Below are positions 9,068-18,417 of a stretch of DNA of 64,000 nucleotides, piece by piece (positions within the stretch are counted from its first letter, which is position 1; each line of letters starts with the position of its first letter). The position numbers and the translations under genes were made by a program. The DNA is taken from NCBI GenBank assembly GCA_037200975.1, contig JBBCGI010000001.1:372001-436000 (forward strand), read 5' to 3'. Source of the stretch: Pseudomonadota bacterium. Its GTDB lineage: Bacteria > Pseudomonadota > Gammaproteobacteria > Steroidobacterales > Steroidobacteraceae. The notes beneath the pieces were generated by a model, which made no database searches, was not told the origin of the DNA, and saw only the letters and a program-made list of their open reading frames with translations.

Positions 9068-9856
9068 TCAATGCTGGCGTTCGATCATCATCTTCTTGAT
9101 CTCGGCAATGGCCTTGGCCGGATTGAGATCCTTCGGACAGGCTTCCGTGCAGTTCATGATGGTGTGGCAGCGGTACAGGCGGAACGGATCTTCGAGTTCG
9201 TCGAGACGCTCGCCGGTGGCTTCATCGCGCGAGTCGATGATCCAGCGATATGCCGCCAGCAAGGCTGCCGGCCCGAGATATCGATCGCTGTTCCACCAGT
9301 AGCTCGGGCAGGAAGTGGAACAACACGCGCACAGGATGCAGGCCGAGGGCCGGTCGATCTTTTCCTGGTCTTCCTTCGACTGCGGGCGTTCGCGATCCGG
9401 TGGCGCGGGCGTGCGTGACTGCAGCCAGGGCTTCACCGCGGCGTACTGCGCGTAGAAATTGGTCAGGTCGGGAACGAGATCCTTCACCACCGGCATGTGC
9501 GGCAGTGGATAGATCTTCACATCGCCTTTCACTTCATCGCAGGCCTTGGTGCAGGCCAGTGTGTTCAGACCGCCGATGTTCATCGCGCAGCTGCCACAGA
9601 TTCCCTCGCGGCAGGAGCGGCGGAAGGTCAGCGTGGAATCGACCTCGTTCTTGATCTTGAGCAACGCGTCGAGAACCATCGGCCCGCAGGCATCCATGTC
9701 CACTTCATAGGTGTCCATGCGCGGGTTCTTGCCGGAGTCCGGATCGAATCGGTAGATGACGAATTTGCGCACGCGCCTGGCGCCCGCGGACGCCTTGTGC
9801 GTGATGCCGGCGGACTTGTCGATCTTCGAATTGGCGGGCAGCGTGAGCTCGACCAT
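9068..9856 (-). CDS. sdhB: Succinate dehydrogenase iron-sulfur subunit
   Basis: SdhB passes electrons from SdhA to the membrane quinone site. The ferredoxin-type domain has C82, C87, C90 and C102 ([10 protein letters not shown]) for the 2Fe-2S cluster. Later cysteines at 173, 176, 179, 183, 230, 236 and 240 ([20 protein letters not shown]) bind the 4Fe-4S and 3Fe-4S clusters. The ATG at 9856 shares its A with the sdhA TAA stop. The longer upstream open frame lies inside sdhA and is not coding. Confidence 0.97.
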   Translation of the reverse strand: MVELTLPANSKIDKSAGITHKASAGARRVRKFVIYRFDPDSGKNPRMDTYEVDMDACGPMVLDALLKIKNEVDSTLTFRRSCREGICGSCAMNIGGLNTLACTKACDEVKGDVKIYPLPHMPVVKDLVPDLTNFYAQYAAVKPWLQSRTPAPPDRERPQSKEDQEKIDRPSACILCACCSTSCPSYWWNSDRYLGPAALLAAYRWIIDSRDEATGERLDELEDPFRLYRCHTIMNCTEACPKDLNPAKAIAEIKKMMIERQH

Positions 9857-11643
9857 TAGTAAGTCCTCGCCTTGGGCGGAATCGGCTCGACGTCCTTGGT
9901 CAGCGTGTTCATGTGGACGGGGCGATATTCGATGCGTGTCTTGCCGGCATCGTCGACCCAGCACAAGGTGTGTTTCTGCCAGTTCACGTCGTCGCGATCC
10001 TTGAAGTCTTCGCGTGCATGCGCGCCGCGGCTTTCCTTGCGGTTCTCGGCGCTGACCACCGTGGCCATGGCCTGACCCAACAGGTTGTCGAGCTCGATGG
10101 TTTCGACCAGATCCGTGTTCCAGATGAGGCCGCGATCGGCGACCTTCACGTCGGCGAACGACGCATGGGTCTTCGCAAGATCGCGCACGCCCTCGGCGAG
10201 CGTCGTGCCGGTGCGGAATACCGCCGCGTCGCGCTGCATGATCTTCTGCATCTCGAGGCGGATCTCGGCGGTGCCGCGCGCACCATTCGCATTGCGGGTC
10301 CTGTCGAGGCGCGCAACCGCGAAATCGCCCGCATCTTTCGCCAGCGGCTGATGCGACTGGCCCGGCTTGACGACGGTGGCGGCGTGACGGCCCGCCTCGC
10401 GTCCGAACACGACCAGGTCGAGCAGCGAATTGCTGCCGAGCCGGTTCGCACCGTGCACCGACACACACGCGGCTTCACCCACGGCCATGAGCCCCGGCAC
10501 CACGGTGTCCGGATTGCCATTCTTGAACGTGACCACTTCGCCGTGCACGTTGCAGGGAATTCCGCCCATGTTGTAGTGCACGGTCGGCAACACGGGGATC
10601 GGATCCTTGTTGACGTCGACGCCGGCAAAGATGCGCGCGGTCTCGGCGATGCCGGGCAAGCGCGCGTGAATCACCTCGGGCCCGAGGTGTTCGAGATGCA
10701 GGTGGATGTGATCCTTGTGTTTGCCGACGCCGCGGCCTTCGCGAATCTCGATGGTCATCGAACGCGAGACCACATCGCGCGATGCGAGGTCCTTCGCGTT
10801 CGGCGCGTAACGCTCCATGAAGCGCTCGCCGTCGGAATTGGTGAGATAACCGCCCTCGCCGCGCGACCCTTCGGTGATCAGGCATCCCGAGCCGTAGATA
10901 CCCGTGGGATGGAACTGCACGAATTCCATGTCCTGCATCGGCAGCCCCGCGCGCAGTGCCATCCCGCCCCCGTCACCCGTGCAGGTGTGGGCCGAGGTGC
11001 AGGAGAAATACGCACGGCCGTAACCGCCAGTGGCGAGGATGACGGTATGCGCGCGGTAGCGATGCAGCTTGCCGGTGGCCATGTCGAGCGCCACCACGCC
11101 ACGGCAGGCGCCGTCCTGCATGATGAGATCGAGCGCGAAATATTCGATGAAAAACTCGGCGTCGTGTTTGATCGACTGCTGATACAACGTATGCAGCATC
11201 GCGTGGCCGGTACGGTCCGCCGCCGCGCAGGTGCGATGCGCCGTCCCCTTGCCGTAGTTCGTGGTCATGCCGCCGAACGGGCGTTGATAGATGCGGCCGT
11301 CGTTGGTGCGCGAGAACGGCACGCCGTAGTGCTCGAGCTCGATCACCGCCGCGGGCGCTTCCTTGCACATGAACTCGATGGCGTCCTGGTCGCCGAGCCA
11401 GTCCGAGCCCTTGATGGTGTCGTAGAAATGAAAACGCCAGTCGTCTTCACCCATATTGCCGAGCGCCGCCGAGATGCCGCCCTGCGCCGCCACCGTGTGG
11501 CTGCGGGTGGGAAACACCTTGGTGATGCAGGCGGTAGATAGACCGGCCTCGGCGAGACCCAGCGTCGCGCGTAATCCCGCGCCGCCGGCGCCCACCACGA
11601 CGACGTCGTAGGTGTGATCGATGAATTCGTACTCTTTGTTCAT
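9856..11643 (-). CDS. sdhA: Succinate dehydrogenase flavoprotein subunit
   Basis: SdhA oxidises succinate to fumarate with covalently bound FAD. The 595-residue protein has the dinucleotide motif GAGGAG at 18-23 and the flavinylation histidine H49 in [13 protein letters not shown]. Active-site blocks include [22 protein letters not shown] and the Arg-containing [13 protein letters not shown]. It is followed directly by sdhB and then sdhE. Confidence 0.98.
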   Translation of the reverse strand: MNKEYEFIDHTYDVVVVGAGGAGLRATLGLAEAGLSTACITKVFPTRSHTVAAQGGISAALGNMGEDDWRFHFYDTIKGSDWLGDQDAIEFMCKEAPAAVIELEHYGVPFSRTNDGRIYQRPFGGMTTNYGKGTAHRTCAAADRTGHAMLHTLYQQSIKHDAEFFIEYFALDLIMQDGACRGVVALDMATGKLHRYRAHTVILATGGYGRAYFSCTSAHTCTGDGGGMALRAGLPMQDMEFVQFHPTGIYGSGCLITEGSRGEGGYLTNSDGERFMERYAPNAKDLASRDVVSRSMTIEIREGRGVGKHKDHIHLHLEHLGPEVIHARLPGIAETARIFAGVDVNKDPIPVLPTVHYNMGGIPCNVHGEVVTFKNGNPDTVVPGLMAVGEAACVSVHGANRLGSNSLLDLVVFGREAGRHAATVVKPGQSHQPLAKDAGDFAVARLDRTRNANGARGTAEIRLEMQKIMQRDAAVFRTGTTLAEGVRDLAKTHASFADVKVADRGLIWNTDLVETIELDNLLGQAMATVVSAENRKESRGAHAREDFKDRDDVNWQKHTLCWVDDAGKTRIEYRPVHMNTLTKDVEPIPPKARTY

Positions 11644-11652
11644 GTGCGGAAT

Positions 11653-12030
11653 CTATTGGAGCGCCAGCACCAGGAGGGCAAACACCGCGGCGACCGCGGC
11701 CGCGACGTGCACGAAGGTCGACAGCAGCAGCAGCACGATCTTGGCCGCCTTGCCGTGCACCCAATCCTCGATAACCACCTGCACGCCGAGCTTCGAATGC
11801 AGCGCCAGGGTCAGCACCAGCAGCAGGGCCGGCACCGCCACCCACGGTTGGCCTAACCACCCGCGCATGGCGTCGTACGACTGCAAGGGATGCGTGAGCA
11901 GCGAGATGGCGAACCACGCCGTGAGCGGCAGCAGCGCCACCGCGGTCACGCGTTGCAGCCACCAGTGGCCGACACCTTCCCCGGCCGACCCCAACCCGCG
12001 CACCTTGCCGAGCGGTGTGCGCAGGCTCAT
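11653..12030 (-). CDS. sdhD: Succinate dehydrogenase membrane anchor SdhD
   Basis: A 125-residue membrane anchor with three hydrophobic segments and the SdhD signature LHSKLGVQVVIEDWVH, which includes the haem-ligand region. The ATG at 12030 overlaps the sdhC stop. The open frame extends far upstream (to 12837), but that part is antisense or out of frame with sdhC and shows no family similarity. Confidence 0.92.
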   Translation of the reverse strand: MSLRTPLGKVRGLGSAGEGVGHWWLQRVTAVALLPLTAWFAISLLTHPLQSYDAMRGWLGQPWVAVPALLLVLTLALHSKLGVQVVIEDWVHGKAAKIVLLLLSTFVHVAAAVAAVFALLVLALQ

Positions 12031-12425
12031 GGCGCGGCCCCGGTCGCCAGCGCCGCGCATCCGAGCCACACGGCGAGCGCCGTCAGCAGCACCGCCGCGA
12101 CGATCACGACCCGGCCGCTGCGCCGCGCCTGCACACGTTCGAGGCCCCGGCCCGTGTCCCACACCAGGTGCCGGATGCCGTTGCAGAAGTGATAGACGAA
12201 CGAAAACGTGAAGCCCACCAGCAGTAGTTTGGCGACCGGCGTCGACAGCAGGTGCATGACGCGCGCGTAAGCGTCGGGCCCATCGGCCAGCGCCATCAGC
12301 CACCACACGAAGGCGAGGAAACCGAAGGTCGCGGCGACGCCGGTAATGCGATGCAGGATCGACAGCGTCATCGTGTACAGCAGTTTGTACACGCCGAGAT
12401 GCGGTGAAAGCGGACGCGAGTTCAT
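12027..12425 (-). CDS. sdhC: Succinate dehydrogenase cytochrome b556 subunit SdhC
   Basis: A 132-residue cytochrome b subunit starting MNSRPLSPHLGVYK. The motif SILHRITGV (quinone/haem side) is at about residues 22-30 and the haem-ligand region FCNGIRHLVWD around 80-90; three membrane helices are visible. It heads the anchor pair sdhC-sdhD, whose genes overlap by 4 bp. Confidence 0.94.
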   Translation of the reverse strand: MNSRPLSPHLGVYKLLYTMTLSILHRITGVAATFGFLAFVWWLMALADGPDAYARVMHLLSTPVAKLLLVGFTFSFVYHFCNGIRHLVWDTGRGLERVQARRSGRVVIVAAVLLTALAVWLGCAALATGAAP

Positions 12426-12434
12426 AACCGGCCT

Positions 12435-12620
12435 CTAGAAGTCGATGCAGCGGCCATTTCTTTCCCAATCGCCAAAACGCGTGGGCTCGGGCCCCTGCGG
12501 GCCGCCCGATTCGGCGGTTTCCTTGCTGAGCGTGGCCGGACGCGCCTGCGAGCCCGGTGCGCCGGCCGGAACGGCAGCGACAACGGCGGGCACATCTACG
12601 TCGGAAGGGGCATTCGGCAC
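12435..12620 (-). CDS. SDHAF4-like succinate dehydrogenase assembly protein (DUF1674)
   Basis: A short frame ending in PEPTRFGDWERNGRCIDF, the hallmark C-terminus of DUF1674/SDHAF4 proteins, which chaperone flavinylated SdhA in mitochondria and some bacteria. It lies 9 bp upstream of sdhC as first gene of the operon. The start is uncertain: GTG at 12620 (61 residues) is plausible, since further upstream the frame enters the divergent ygfZ gene. A much longer version (to 13238) would run antisense to ygfZ and is rejected. Confidence 0.7.
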   Translation of the reverse strand: MPNAPSDVDVPAVVAAVPAGAPGSQARPATLSKETAESGGPQGPEPTRFGDWERNGRCIDF

Positions 12621-12681
12621 GGGCGCGAATTCTGCCAGAATCGGTCTCCGACGACCACATGAAACCCCTGCAAAAACAAAG

Positions 12682-13545
12682 ATGAGCAAGCCGCACGCCG
12701 TGAACCTTTCGGGTGCGCCCGCTTCCCTGGGCGTGCTCGCGTTCCGCGGACCCGACGCCGCGCGGTTTCTGCAGGGGCAGTTGTCCGCGGACATCGAAAA
12801 ACTCGACGTGGGTGGCTCCACGCTCGCCGGTTTGCACAATCCACAGGGACGCGTCGTCGCGCTGCTGGCGATCGCGCGCGCTGCGAGCGATGAGTTGTTT
12901 GCCGTACTGCCGGCAGAACTGGCGGCGACGGTCGCCCAGCGCCTGCGCAAGTACGTGCTGCGATCGAAACTCAAGATCGAAGAGCCCGGCGACGCGTGGC
13001 GTGTCGTGGGTGTCGAGGCGGCCGTCGCCGGGTTTACCGCATTCGCGTGGGGCTCGCGCCGGCTGTTGTTAGTGCCCGCGGAGCAGCTCGAGGATTTCGA
13101 TTTCACGGCGGAGTCGGCACCGCGCTGGCAAGCCGCCGACATCGCCGAAGGACTGCCGCAGGTGTACGCCGCCACCAGCGAATCGTTCGTCGCGCAGATG
13201 CTGAACCTCGATGTGCTCGGCGCGATCGCCTTTGACAAAGGTTGCTACACCGGACAGGAGGTCATCGCGCGCGCCCACTACCGCGGCCGCGTGAAACGCC
13301 GCCTGCAACGCTGGTTCACCGATTCGGCCGCGCCACTGCGCGCCGGCGACAGCGCCCGCAGCCTCGATGGACGCACGCTTTCGATCGTGCGCGCAGCGCC
13401 CGTGGCGAACGGACAGGAACTGCTGGCGGTGGGACCGTTTGCAACCGGCGAAACAGCGGAAGGCGCGGCGGAACGCGTGACATCCGCCGACGCGGGTGCG
13501 CTCGTCGAGGGACCGCTGCCGCTGCCCTATTCCCTGCCGGCGTAA
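12682..13545 (+). CDS. ygfZ: Folate-binding protein YgfZ
   Basis: YgfZ is a tetrahydrofolate-binding protein of the GcvT-like fold that supports repair or assembly of Fe-S enzymes. The diagnostic motif KGCYTGQE is at residues 186-193, with FLQGQLSADI near the N-terminus. I chose ATG 12682 (MSKPHAVNLS), giving 287 residues; the open frame upstream overlaps the divergent DUF1674 gene. The position next to the sdh operon and its Fe-S subunit is fitting. Confidence 0.92.
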   Translation: MSKPHAVNLSGAPASLGVLAFRGPDAARFLQGQLSADIEKLDVGGSTLAGLHNPQGRVVALLAIARAASDELFAVLPAELAATVAQRLRKYVLRSKLKIEEPGDAWRVVGVEAAVAGFTAFAWGSRRLLLVPAEQLEDFDFTAESAPRWQAADIAEGLPQVYAATSESFVAQMLNLDVLGAIAFDKGCYTGQEVIARAHYRGRVKRRLQRWFTDSAAPLRAGDSARSLDGRTLSIVRAAPVANGQELLAVGPFATGETAEGAAERVTSADAGALVEGPLPLPYSLPA

Positions 13546-13549
13546 TCCG

Positions 13550-14422
13550 TCAGCGGCGCGCGAACGACACCAGCACCTGCGCGTATTCCGCCGCGCGCGC
13601 GGGATTCAGCATCGGGTGGTTGCCTTCGAACTTGTGGCCGCGCGAATTGCGCGCCCGTTCCAGCGCGCGCTGATACGCAGGCGCCAGCGTGTCGGACTCC
13701 GAGGTCATCACGAGCACCCGCTGCGAAACCTCACCGAGCCGCGCCAGCACGTCGTAGTTGGGTCTGCCACCGCGCGCGTCGGCCTCGGCGCCCGCGGCGA
13801 TCGCTTCGTATCCGAGTTCCAGGTAGTCGCGCATCAGTTCATAAACCAGCGGCAACGATTCCTGCGTGAGCTCGAAACCCGGATCCCACTCCTTGAGCGT
13901 ACGCACACTCACGTCGAACGCGAAGCTGCGATATCCGGCCTCGTCCGCGAGCTTCGGCGAGAGGCCAGCGGTGGGGCCGCTGATCTTGCGCAGCTCCTCG
14001 GGCGCAAGCCCCGGAACGCCATCGAGCACGGCACCCGTCACCTGTGTCGGCGAGGCTAACAACATTTCCACCGCGACCGCCGCGCCGAAACGACCGCCGA
14101 TCACGGTATAGGGCACGGTGTGCAGCGAGCCGCAGGCCTCGAGCACATCGGCGGCGTATTGCTGCACGGTCCAGCCGCGGCAATTCTTGTGCGAGCGCCC
14201 GCTGCCGGCGAGATCGAAGGCGATGGCGCGGAACCCCGCGCGCGCCAGGTGCGGCATGACCTGTTCGTACATGCGGCCGCTCGACGGCAGCCACGGCAGC
14301 AACACGATGTCGGGTCCCGCACCGCAGGCCCGGAAATGCATCTGCCCCGAAAGTGTGTCCGCGAAACCCACGCGCAGCGGCATGACGGCACGGTCGTGTG
14401 CAACTCCTGATCGTTCTCTCAT
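13550..14422 (-). CDS. Alpha/beta hydrolase-fold protein lacking the catalytic serine
   Basis: The 290-residue protein has the alpha/beta-hydrolase layout: LLPWLPSSGRMYEQV, FDLAGSGRSHK, the nucleophile elbow, a lid-like region and a late EGNHPMLNPARAAEYA block with the histidine. At the elbow, where GxSxG is expected, the sequence is GGRFG (in YTVIGGRFGAAVAVE), so an arginine replaces serine. It may be a non-hydrolytic member or use other chemistry. The start is ATG 14422, or the second Met at 14383. It is convergent with ygfZ. Confidence 0.75.
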   Translation of the reverse strand: MRERSGVAHDRAVMPLRVGFADTLSGQMHFRACGAGPDIVLLPWLPSSGRMYEQVMPHLARAGFRAIAFDLAGSGRSHKNCRGWTVQQYAADVLEACGSLHTVPYTVIGGRFGAAVAVEMLLASPTQVTGAVLDGVPGLAPEELRKISGPTAGLSPKLADEAGYRSFAFDVSVRTLKEWDPGFELTQESLPLVYELMRDYLELGYEAIAAGAEADARGGRPNYDVLARLGEVSQRVLVMTSESDTLAPAYQRALERARNSRGHKFEGNHPMLNPARAAEYAQVLVSFARR

Positions 14423-14495
14423 CCAGGCATTCCCTTTATCTGACCGGACGCCGTGCGCGCCGCGGCGCCAAGTGTAACCGTCTTATGGAAAGTGT

Positions 14496-15308
14496 CTAAA
14501 GATCGATTGCTTCGACGCTCTTCGCAGCGATCGACGAACCGAGGAATCGCGCGCCGACCCGCGCGAATCGCTCCGGGCTGTCGGTGGCCAGCAAGCGCAA
14601 CATCCCGCCGCGCGTGCCGCGTGTCAGCTGGCGCGTCGCGAGCGTGCGTTGCGCGGCGCGCGCCGTCGTTGCGGCCGAATCCACGATGCGGCGCGCCGGG
14701 CCGAGTTGCCGCGCGATCGCCTCCGCGAGCAGCGGAAAATGCGTGCAGCCCAGCACCACCGTGTCGACGCGCGCATCGAGGTGCGCGAGATATCGCTGCG
14801 CGATCGCGTCGACCGCGGCGCCCTCGCTCCAGCCCTCTTCCGCCAGCGCGACGAAGATCTGGCAGGCGATCTGGGTGACCTGCGCGTCGGGCCGCACCGC
14901 TTCGATGGCGCGTTTGTAGGCGCCGCCCTGCACCGTGCCTTCCGTCGCCAGCACGGCGATGCGCCCGCTCGCACTGACTTCGCAGGCCGCACGCGCACCG
15001 GGCTCGATGACACCGAGCACCGGCAGCGTCGGAAACCGCTCGCGCAACGCGGGCAGCGCGGTGGCCGAGGCGGTGTTGCAGGCGACGACCAGCGCCTTGA
15101 TGTCGCGCTCGACCAGCGCTTCGGCGGCGCGCACCGAATAACGCGCCACCGTCGTCGGGCTCTTGGTGCCGTACGGCAGGCGCGCGGTATCCCCGAGGTA
15201 CAGAAAATCTTCGTGCGGCAGTTCGGCGATCAATGCGCGCAGGACGGTCAGCCCACCCACGCCGGAATCGAATACGCCAATGGGCGCCTCGGTCCGCGGT
15301 GTATCCAC
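14496..15308 (-). CDS. murI: Glutamate racemase
   Basis: MurI makes D-glutamate for peptidoglycan. The two catalytic cysteines are C77 (VVACNTASA) and C188 (VLGCTHFPLL); the N-terminal FDSGVGGLTVLR block is present. The start is GTG at 15308, overlapping the lysS stop as TAGTG, so it follows lysS in one transcription unit. Confidence 0.95.
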   Translation of the reverse strand: MDTPRTEAPIGVFDSGVGGLTVLRALIAELPHEDFLYLGDTARLPYGTKSPTTVARYSVRAAEALVERDIKALVVACNTASATALPALRERFPTLPVLGVIEPGARAACEVSASGRIAVLATEGTVQGGAYKRAIEAVRPDAQVTQIACQIFVALAEEGWSEGAAVDAIAQRYLAHLDARVDTVVLGCTHFPLLAEAIARQLGPARRIVDSAATTARAAQRTLATRQLTRGTRGGMLRLLATDSPERFARVGARFLGSSIAAKSVEAIDL

Positions 15309-16843
15309 TAGTCGGACTCGGGGCGCATGTGCGGGAACAGCAGCACGTCGCGGATCGACGGCGCATCCGTGAAGAACATCACCAGCCGGTCGATGCCGAC
15401 GCCGAGCCCCGCCGTCGGCGGCATGCCGTACTCGAGCGCGCGCACGTAGTCGGCGTCGTAGTACATGGCTTCGTCGTCACCGGCATCCTTGCGCTCCACC
15501 TGCGCGCGGAAACGCGCCGCCTGGTCTTCGGCGTCGTTGAGCTCCGAGAAACCGTTGGCGATCTCGCGTCCCGCAATGAAAAATTCGAAGCGATCGGTCA
15601 GGAAGGGATCCGCATCATTGGCGCGCGACAACGGGCTCACTTCCGCCGGGTACGCGCACGCGAAAGTCGGCTCGATGAAAGTGTCTTCGGCGTGTTTCTC
15701 GAACAGCTCGATCTGCAACTTGCCGGCGCCGTCGCCGGGCTTGAAGGTGATGCCGCTCTTCGCGCACATCTCGCGTAGATAGGCGACATCACGCGCGCGG
15801 CCGGTGTCGAAGCCGGGCAGATTCTCCGCGATGGCGTCGATCACGGTGATGCGCTTGAACGGCTTGTCGAGATCGTATTCCCTGCCCTGGTACTGGATCT
15901 TGCGGCTGCCGTATACGACGTCGGCGAGACCCTGCATCGCGCGCTCCACCATGACGATGAGGTCCTGGTAGTCCGCGTACGCGACGTACAACTCGAGCAT
16001 GGTGAATTCGGGGTTGTGCCGCGTCGACACACCCTCGTTGCGGAAATTGCGATTGATCTCGTACACGCGTTCGAGGCCGCCGACCGTCAGTCGCTTGAGG
16101 AACAGCTCCGGCGCGATGCGCAGGAACATGTCCATGTCGAGGGCGTTGTGGTGCGTCTTGAACGGCCGCGCGGCCGCGCCGCCCGGAATGGTCTGCAGCA
16201 TCGGCGTTTCGACTTCGAGGAAATCCATCGAGTCGAGGAAATCGCGCAGGTATCTCAGGATGCGGTTGCGCGTGATGAAGACGTTGCGGCTCTGCTCGTT
16301 GACGATCAGGTCCACGTAACGCTGGCGGTAACGCGTATCCACGTCCGCCATGCCGTGCCACTTGTCCGGCAGCGGCCGCAGCGATTTCGTCAGCAGGCGC
16401 AGTTCCGCGACGCGCACCGAAAGTTCGCCGGTCTTCGTCTTGAACAAGGTGCCGGTGGCCGCGAGGATGTCGCCGACGTCGTATTTCTTGAACGCTTCGT
16501 AGGATTCACCCAACGCATCGCGTTGCAGGAAGATCTGGATCTGCCCGGTGCGGTCCTGCAGCTTGGCGAAGCTGGCCTTGCCCATGATGCGCTGGAACAT
16601 CATGCGGCCCGCGACGTGCACCCGGACGCTGTTCGTCTCGAACCATTCGGGCGGTTTTGCGCCGTACTCCGCGGCTAACAAAGTCGCCAGGACGTCCCTT
16701 CGATAGTCGTTCGGGAATGCGGGCACGCCCGCCGCCTTGGCCGTCTCGCGCCAGGCGGCAAGTTTCGCGCGGCGTTCCGCGATCAGCTTGTTCTCGTCGA
16801 CGGGCGCCGCTGGCGCGTCGGGCTTCCTGGTCTCTTCGCTCAC
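15308..16843 (-). CDS. lysS: Lysyl-tRNA synthetase, class II
   Basis: Charges tRNA-Lys. The 511-residue protein has an OB-fold anticodon domain ([20 protein letters not shown]) and class II motifs: YRQRYVDLI, motif 2 [14 protein letters not shown] with FTMLELY, and motif 3 [11 protein letters not shown] near the end. The start is GTG at 16843, overlapping the prfB TGA stop as GTGA, the common prfB-lysS arrangement. The upstream extension of the open frame runs inside prfB. Confidence 0.96.
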   Translation of the reverse strand: MSEETRKPDAPAAPVDENKLIAERRAKLAAWRETAKAAGVPAFPNDYRRDVLATLLAAEYGAKPPEWFETNSVRVHVAGRMMFQRIMGKASFAKLQDRTGQIQIFLQRDALGESYEAFKKYDVGDILAATGTLFKTKTGELSVRVAELRLLTKSLRPLPDKWHGMADVDTRYRQRYVDLIVNEQSRNVFITRNRILRYLRDFLDSMDFLEVETPMLQTIPGGAAARPFKTHHNALDMDMFLRIAPELFLKRLTVGGLERVYEINRNFRNEGVSTRHNPEFTMLELYVAYADYQDLIVMVERAMQGLADVVYGSRKIQYQGREYDLDKPFKRITVIDAIAENLPGFDTGRARDVAYLREMCAKSGITFKPGDGAGKLQIELFEKHAEDTFIEPTFACAYPAEVSPLSRANDADPFLTDRFEFFIAGREIANGFSELNDAEDQAARFRAQVERKDAGDDEAMYYDADYVRALEYGMPPTAGLGVGIDRLVMFFTDAPSIRDVLLFPHMRPESD

Positions 16844-17935
16844 AGTCCCGCCTTCAAGGATGCTTCGAGGAATGGGTCGAGGTGCCCGTCGAGCACCTTG
16901 TTGGTGTCGCCGATCTCGACGTCGGTGCGCAGATCCTTGATGCGCGACTGGTCGAGAACATACGAGCGGATCTGGTTGCCCCAGCTCACGTCGCTCTTGG
17001 AGTCTTCGAGCACCTTGGACGCCGCGTTGCGCTTGTTGACTTCCAGCTCGTAGAGCTTCGCCTTCAACATCTTCATCGCCGTCGCGCGGTTCTTGTGCTG
17101 GCTGCGTTCGTTCTGGCACGCGACCACGATGCCCGAGGGCTCGTGCGTCAGGCGCACCGCCGATTCGGTCTTGTTCACATGCTGGCCGCCCGCGCCGCTC
17201 GACCGGTACACATCCATCTTGATGTCGGCCGGATTCAGATCGACCTTGATGTCGTCGTCGACTTCGGGCGAGACGAACACGGACGCGAACGAGGTGTGGC
17301 GGCGATTGCCTGAATCGAACGGCGACTTGCGCACCAGCCGATGCACGCCGATCTCGGTGCGCAACCAACCATAGGCATAGTCACCCTTGATCTCGATGGT
17401 GGCGCTCTTCATGCCCGCCACTTCGCCCGGCTGCGAATCGATGACCTCGGCGTCGAAACCGCGCGCCGCCGCCCATTTGAGGTACATGCGCAGCAGCATC
17501 TGCGCCCAGTCCTGCGCTTCGGTGCCGCCGGCACCGGCCTGAATGTCGAGGAAGGCGTTGTGCGAATCCATCTCGCCCCGGAACATGCGCTTGAATTCGA
17601 GCTTGCGCACCTCGGTTTCGAGCTTGCCGGCGTCGCGTTCGATCTCACCCGCCATGGCTTCGTCGTTCTCGCCTTCGGCGAGTTCGAGCAGTTCACTGGC
17701 GCTGACAATCGCGCCGGTCGTCTTGTCCATGTCCGCGATCTCGGTGGTGAGACGCGCGCGTTCCTTGCCCATCTCCTGGGCGCGCTCGGGCTTGTTCCAG
17801 ATGTTGGGGTCTTCGAGCTCGCGGCTTACTTCTTCCAGCCGCTCTTTCTTGTTGTCGTACTCAAAGAAACCCCCTCAAGGAAGACATACGTTCCTCGAGA
17901 TCTTTGAGCTGACGCTTCAGCATGTTGATTTCCAT
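16840..17935 (-). CDS. prfB: Peptide chain release factor 2, with programmed +1 frameshift
   Basis: RF2 releases peptides at UGA and UAA. The gene is split in two frames: ATG 17935 to an in-frame TGA at 17863-17861, then +1 to the long frame ending at 16840. The joined product is 364 residues, the E. coli length (365). It has the SPF recognition tripeptide ([14 protein letters not shown]) and the catalytic GGQ ([11 protein letters not shown]). The split is the known autoregulatory frameshift, not damage; the site is listed separately. Confidence 0.95.
17861..17876 (-). promoter_or_regulatory. prfB programmed frameshift site
   Basis: On the minus strand AGGGGG is followed by TTTCTTTGA: an internal Shine-Dalgarno-like box, then the slippery codon CTT and the in-frame UGA. 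E. coli has AGGGGGTATCTTTGA, so only one base differs. When RF2 is scarce the ribosome slips +1 at CTT and completes RF2; this is established autoregulation of prfB. Confidence 0.93.
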
Positions 17936-17946
17936 GGGCGCGGAGT

Positions 17947-18417
17947 CTACTTGAGCGGGCGCTCCATGAATATCGACAACGGGTCGGGTTTGTAGGGCGG
18001 AAACGCCGGGATCTCCTTGAAACCCGCGCGGCGATAGAGCTTGAGCGCGCCGACGCTGACATTGCCGGTTTCGAGCCGGGCCAGCGGCAATCCTTCGGCA
18101 CGCGCCCAGTCGAGCAGTTTGACGAGCAACGTCAGTGCAATGCCGCCGCCGCGCGCCCTGGGCTTGAGATACATGCGTTTGAGCTCCGCCCATCCGCCGC
18201 AGTTCTTGGCCGCGCCGCAGCCGACCAGCTCACCTTCCTGGATGACGACCAGGAACACGCTCTTTGCTCCAGCCAGGGCCTCCGGCGGGTCGAAATGATT
18301 GCTCTCCGCCGGGTACAGCGCCGTGTGGAACGCATCGAGCTCCGCGATCAACGCGCGCACGCCAGGATCCCGCGGGTCGCCGGCGCGGATGAAGTAGTTA
18401 GTGGCCGGGATGGTCAT
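17947..18417 (-). CDS. GNAT-family N-acetyltransferase
   Basis: A 156-residue acetyltransferase of the GNAT fold. The acetyl-CoA loop region is LKRMYLKPRARGGGIALTLLVKLL (Arg/Gly-rich loop at about residues 88-91), followed by RLETGNVSVGALKLYRRAGFKEI, the typical C-terminal block. The start overlaps the recJ stop (ATGA), so it is co-transcribed with recJ; it ends 11 bp before prfB. The substrate is unknown. Confidence 0.85.
   Translation of the reverse strand: MTIPATNYFIRAGDPRDPGVRALIAELDAFHTALYPAESNHFDPPEALAGAKSVFLVVIQEGELVGCGAAKNCGGWAELKRMYLKPRARGGGIALTLLVKLLDWARAEGLPLARLETGNVSVGALKLYRRAGFKEIPAFPPYKPDPLSIFMERPLK

Noticed and set aside
9913-11541. A 542-codon open frame on the plus strand
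   Set aside because: Antisense to sdhA, which has complete family motifs.
12435-13238. A 267-codon version of the DUF1674 gene
   Set aside because: All but the last about 60 codons would be antisense to ygfZ; only the C-terminus carries the family signature.
17826-18193. Possible prfB inactivation by a stop codon
   Set aside because: The stop is the known programmed frameshift site with all its elements.
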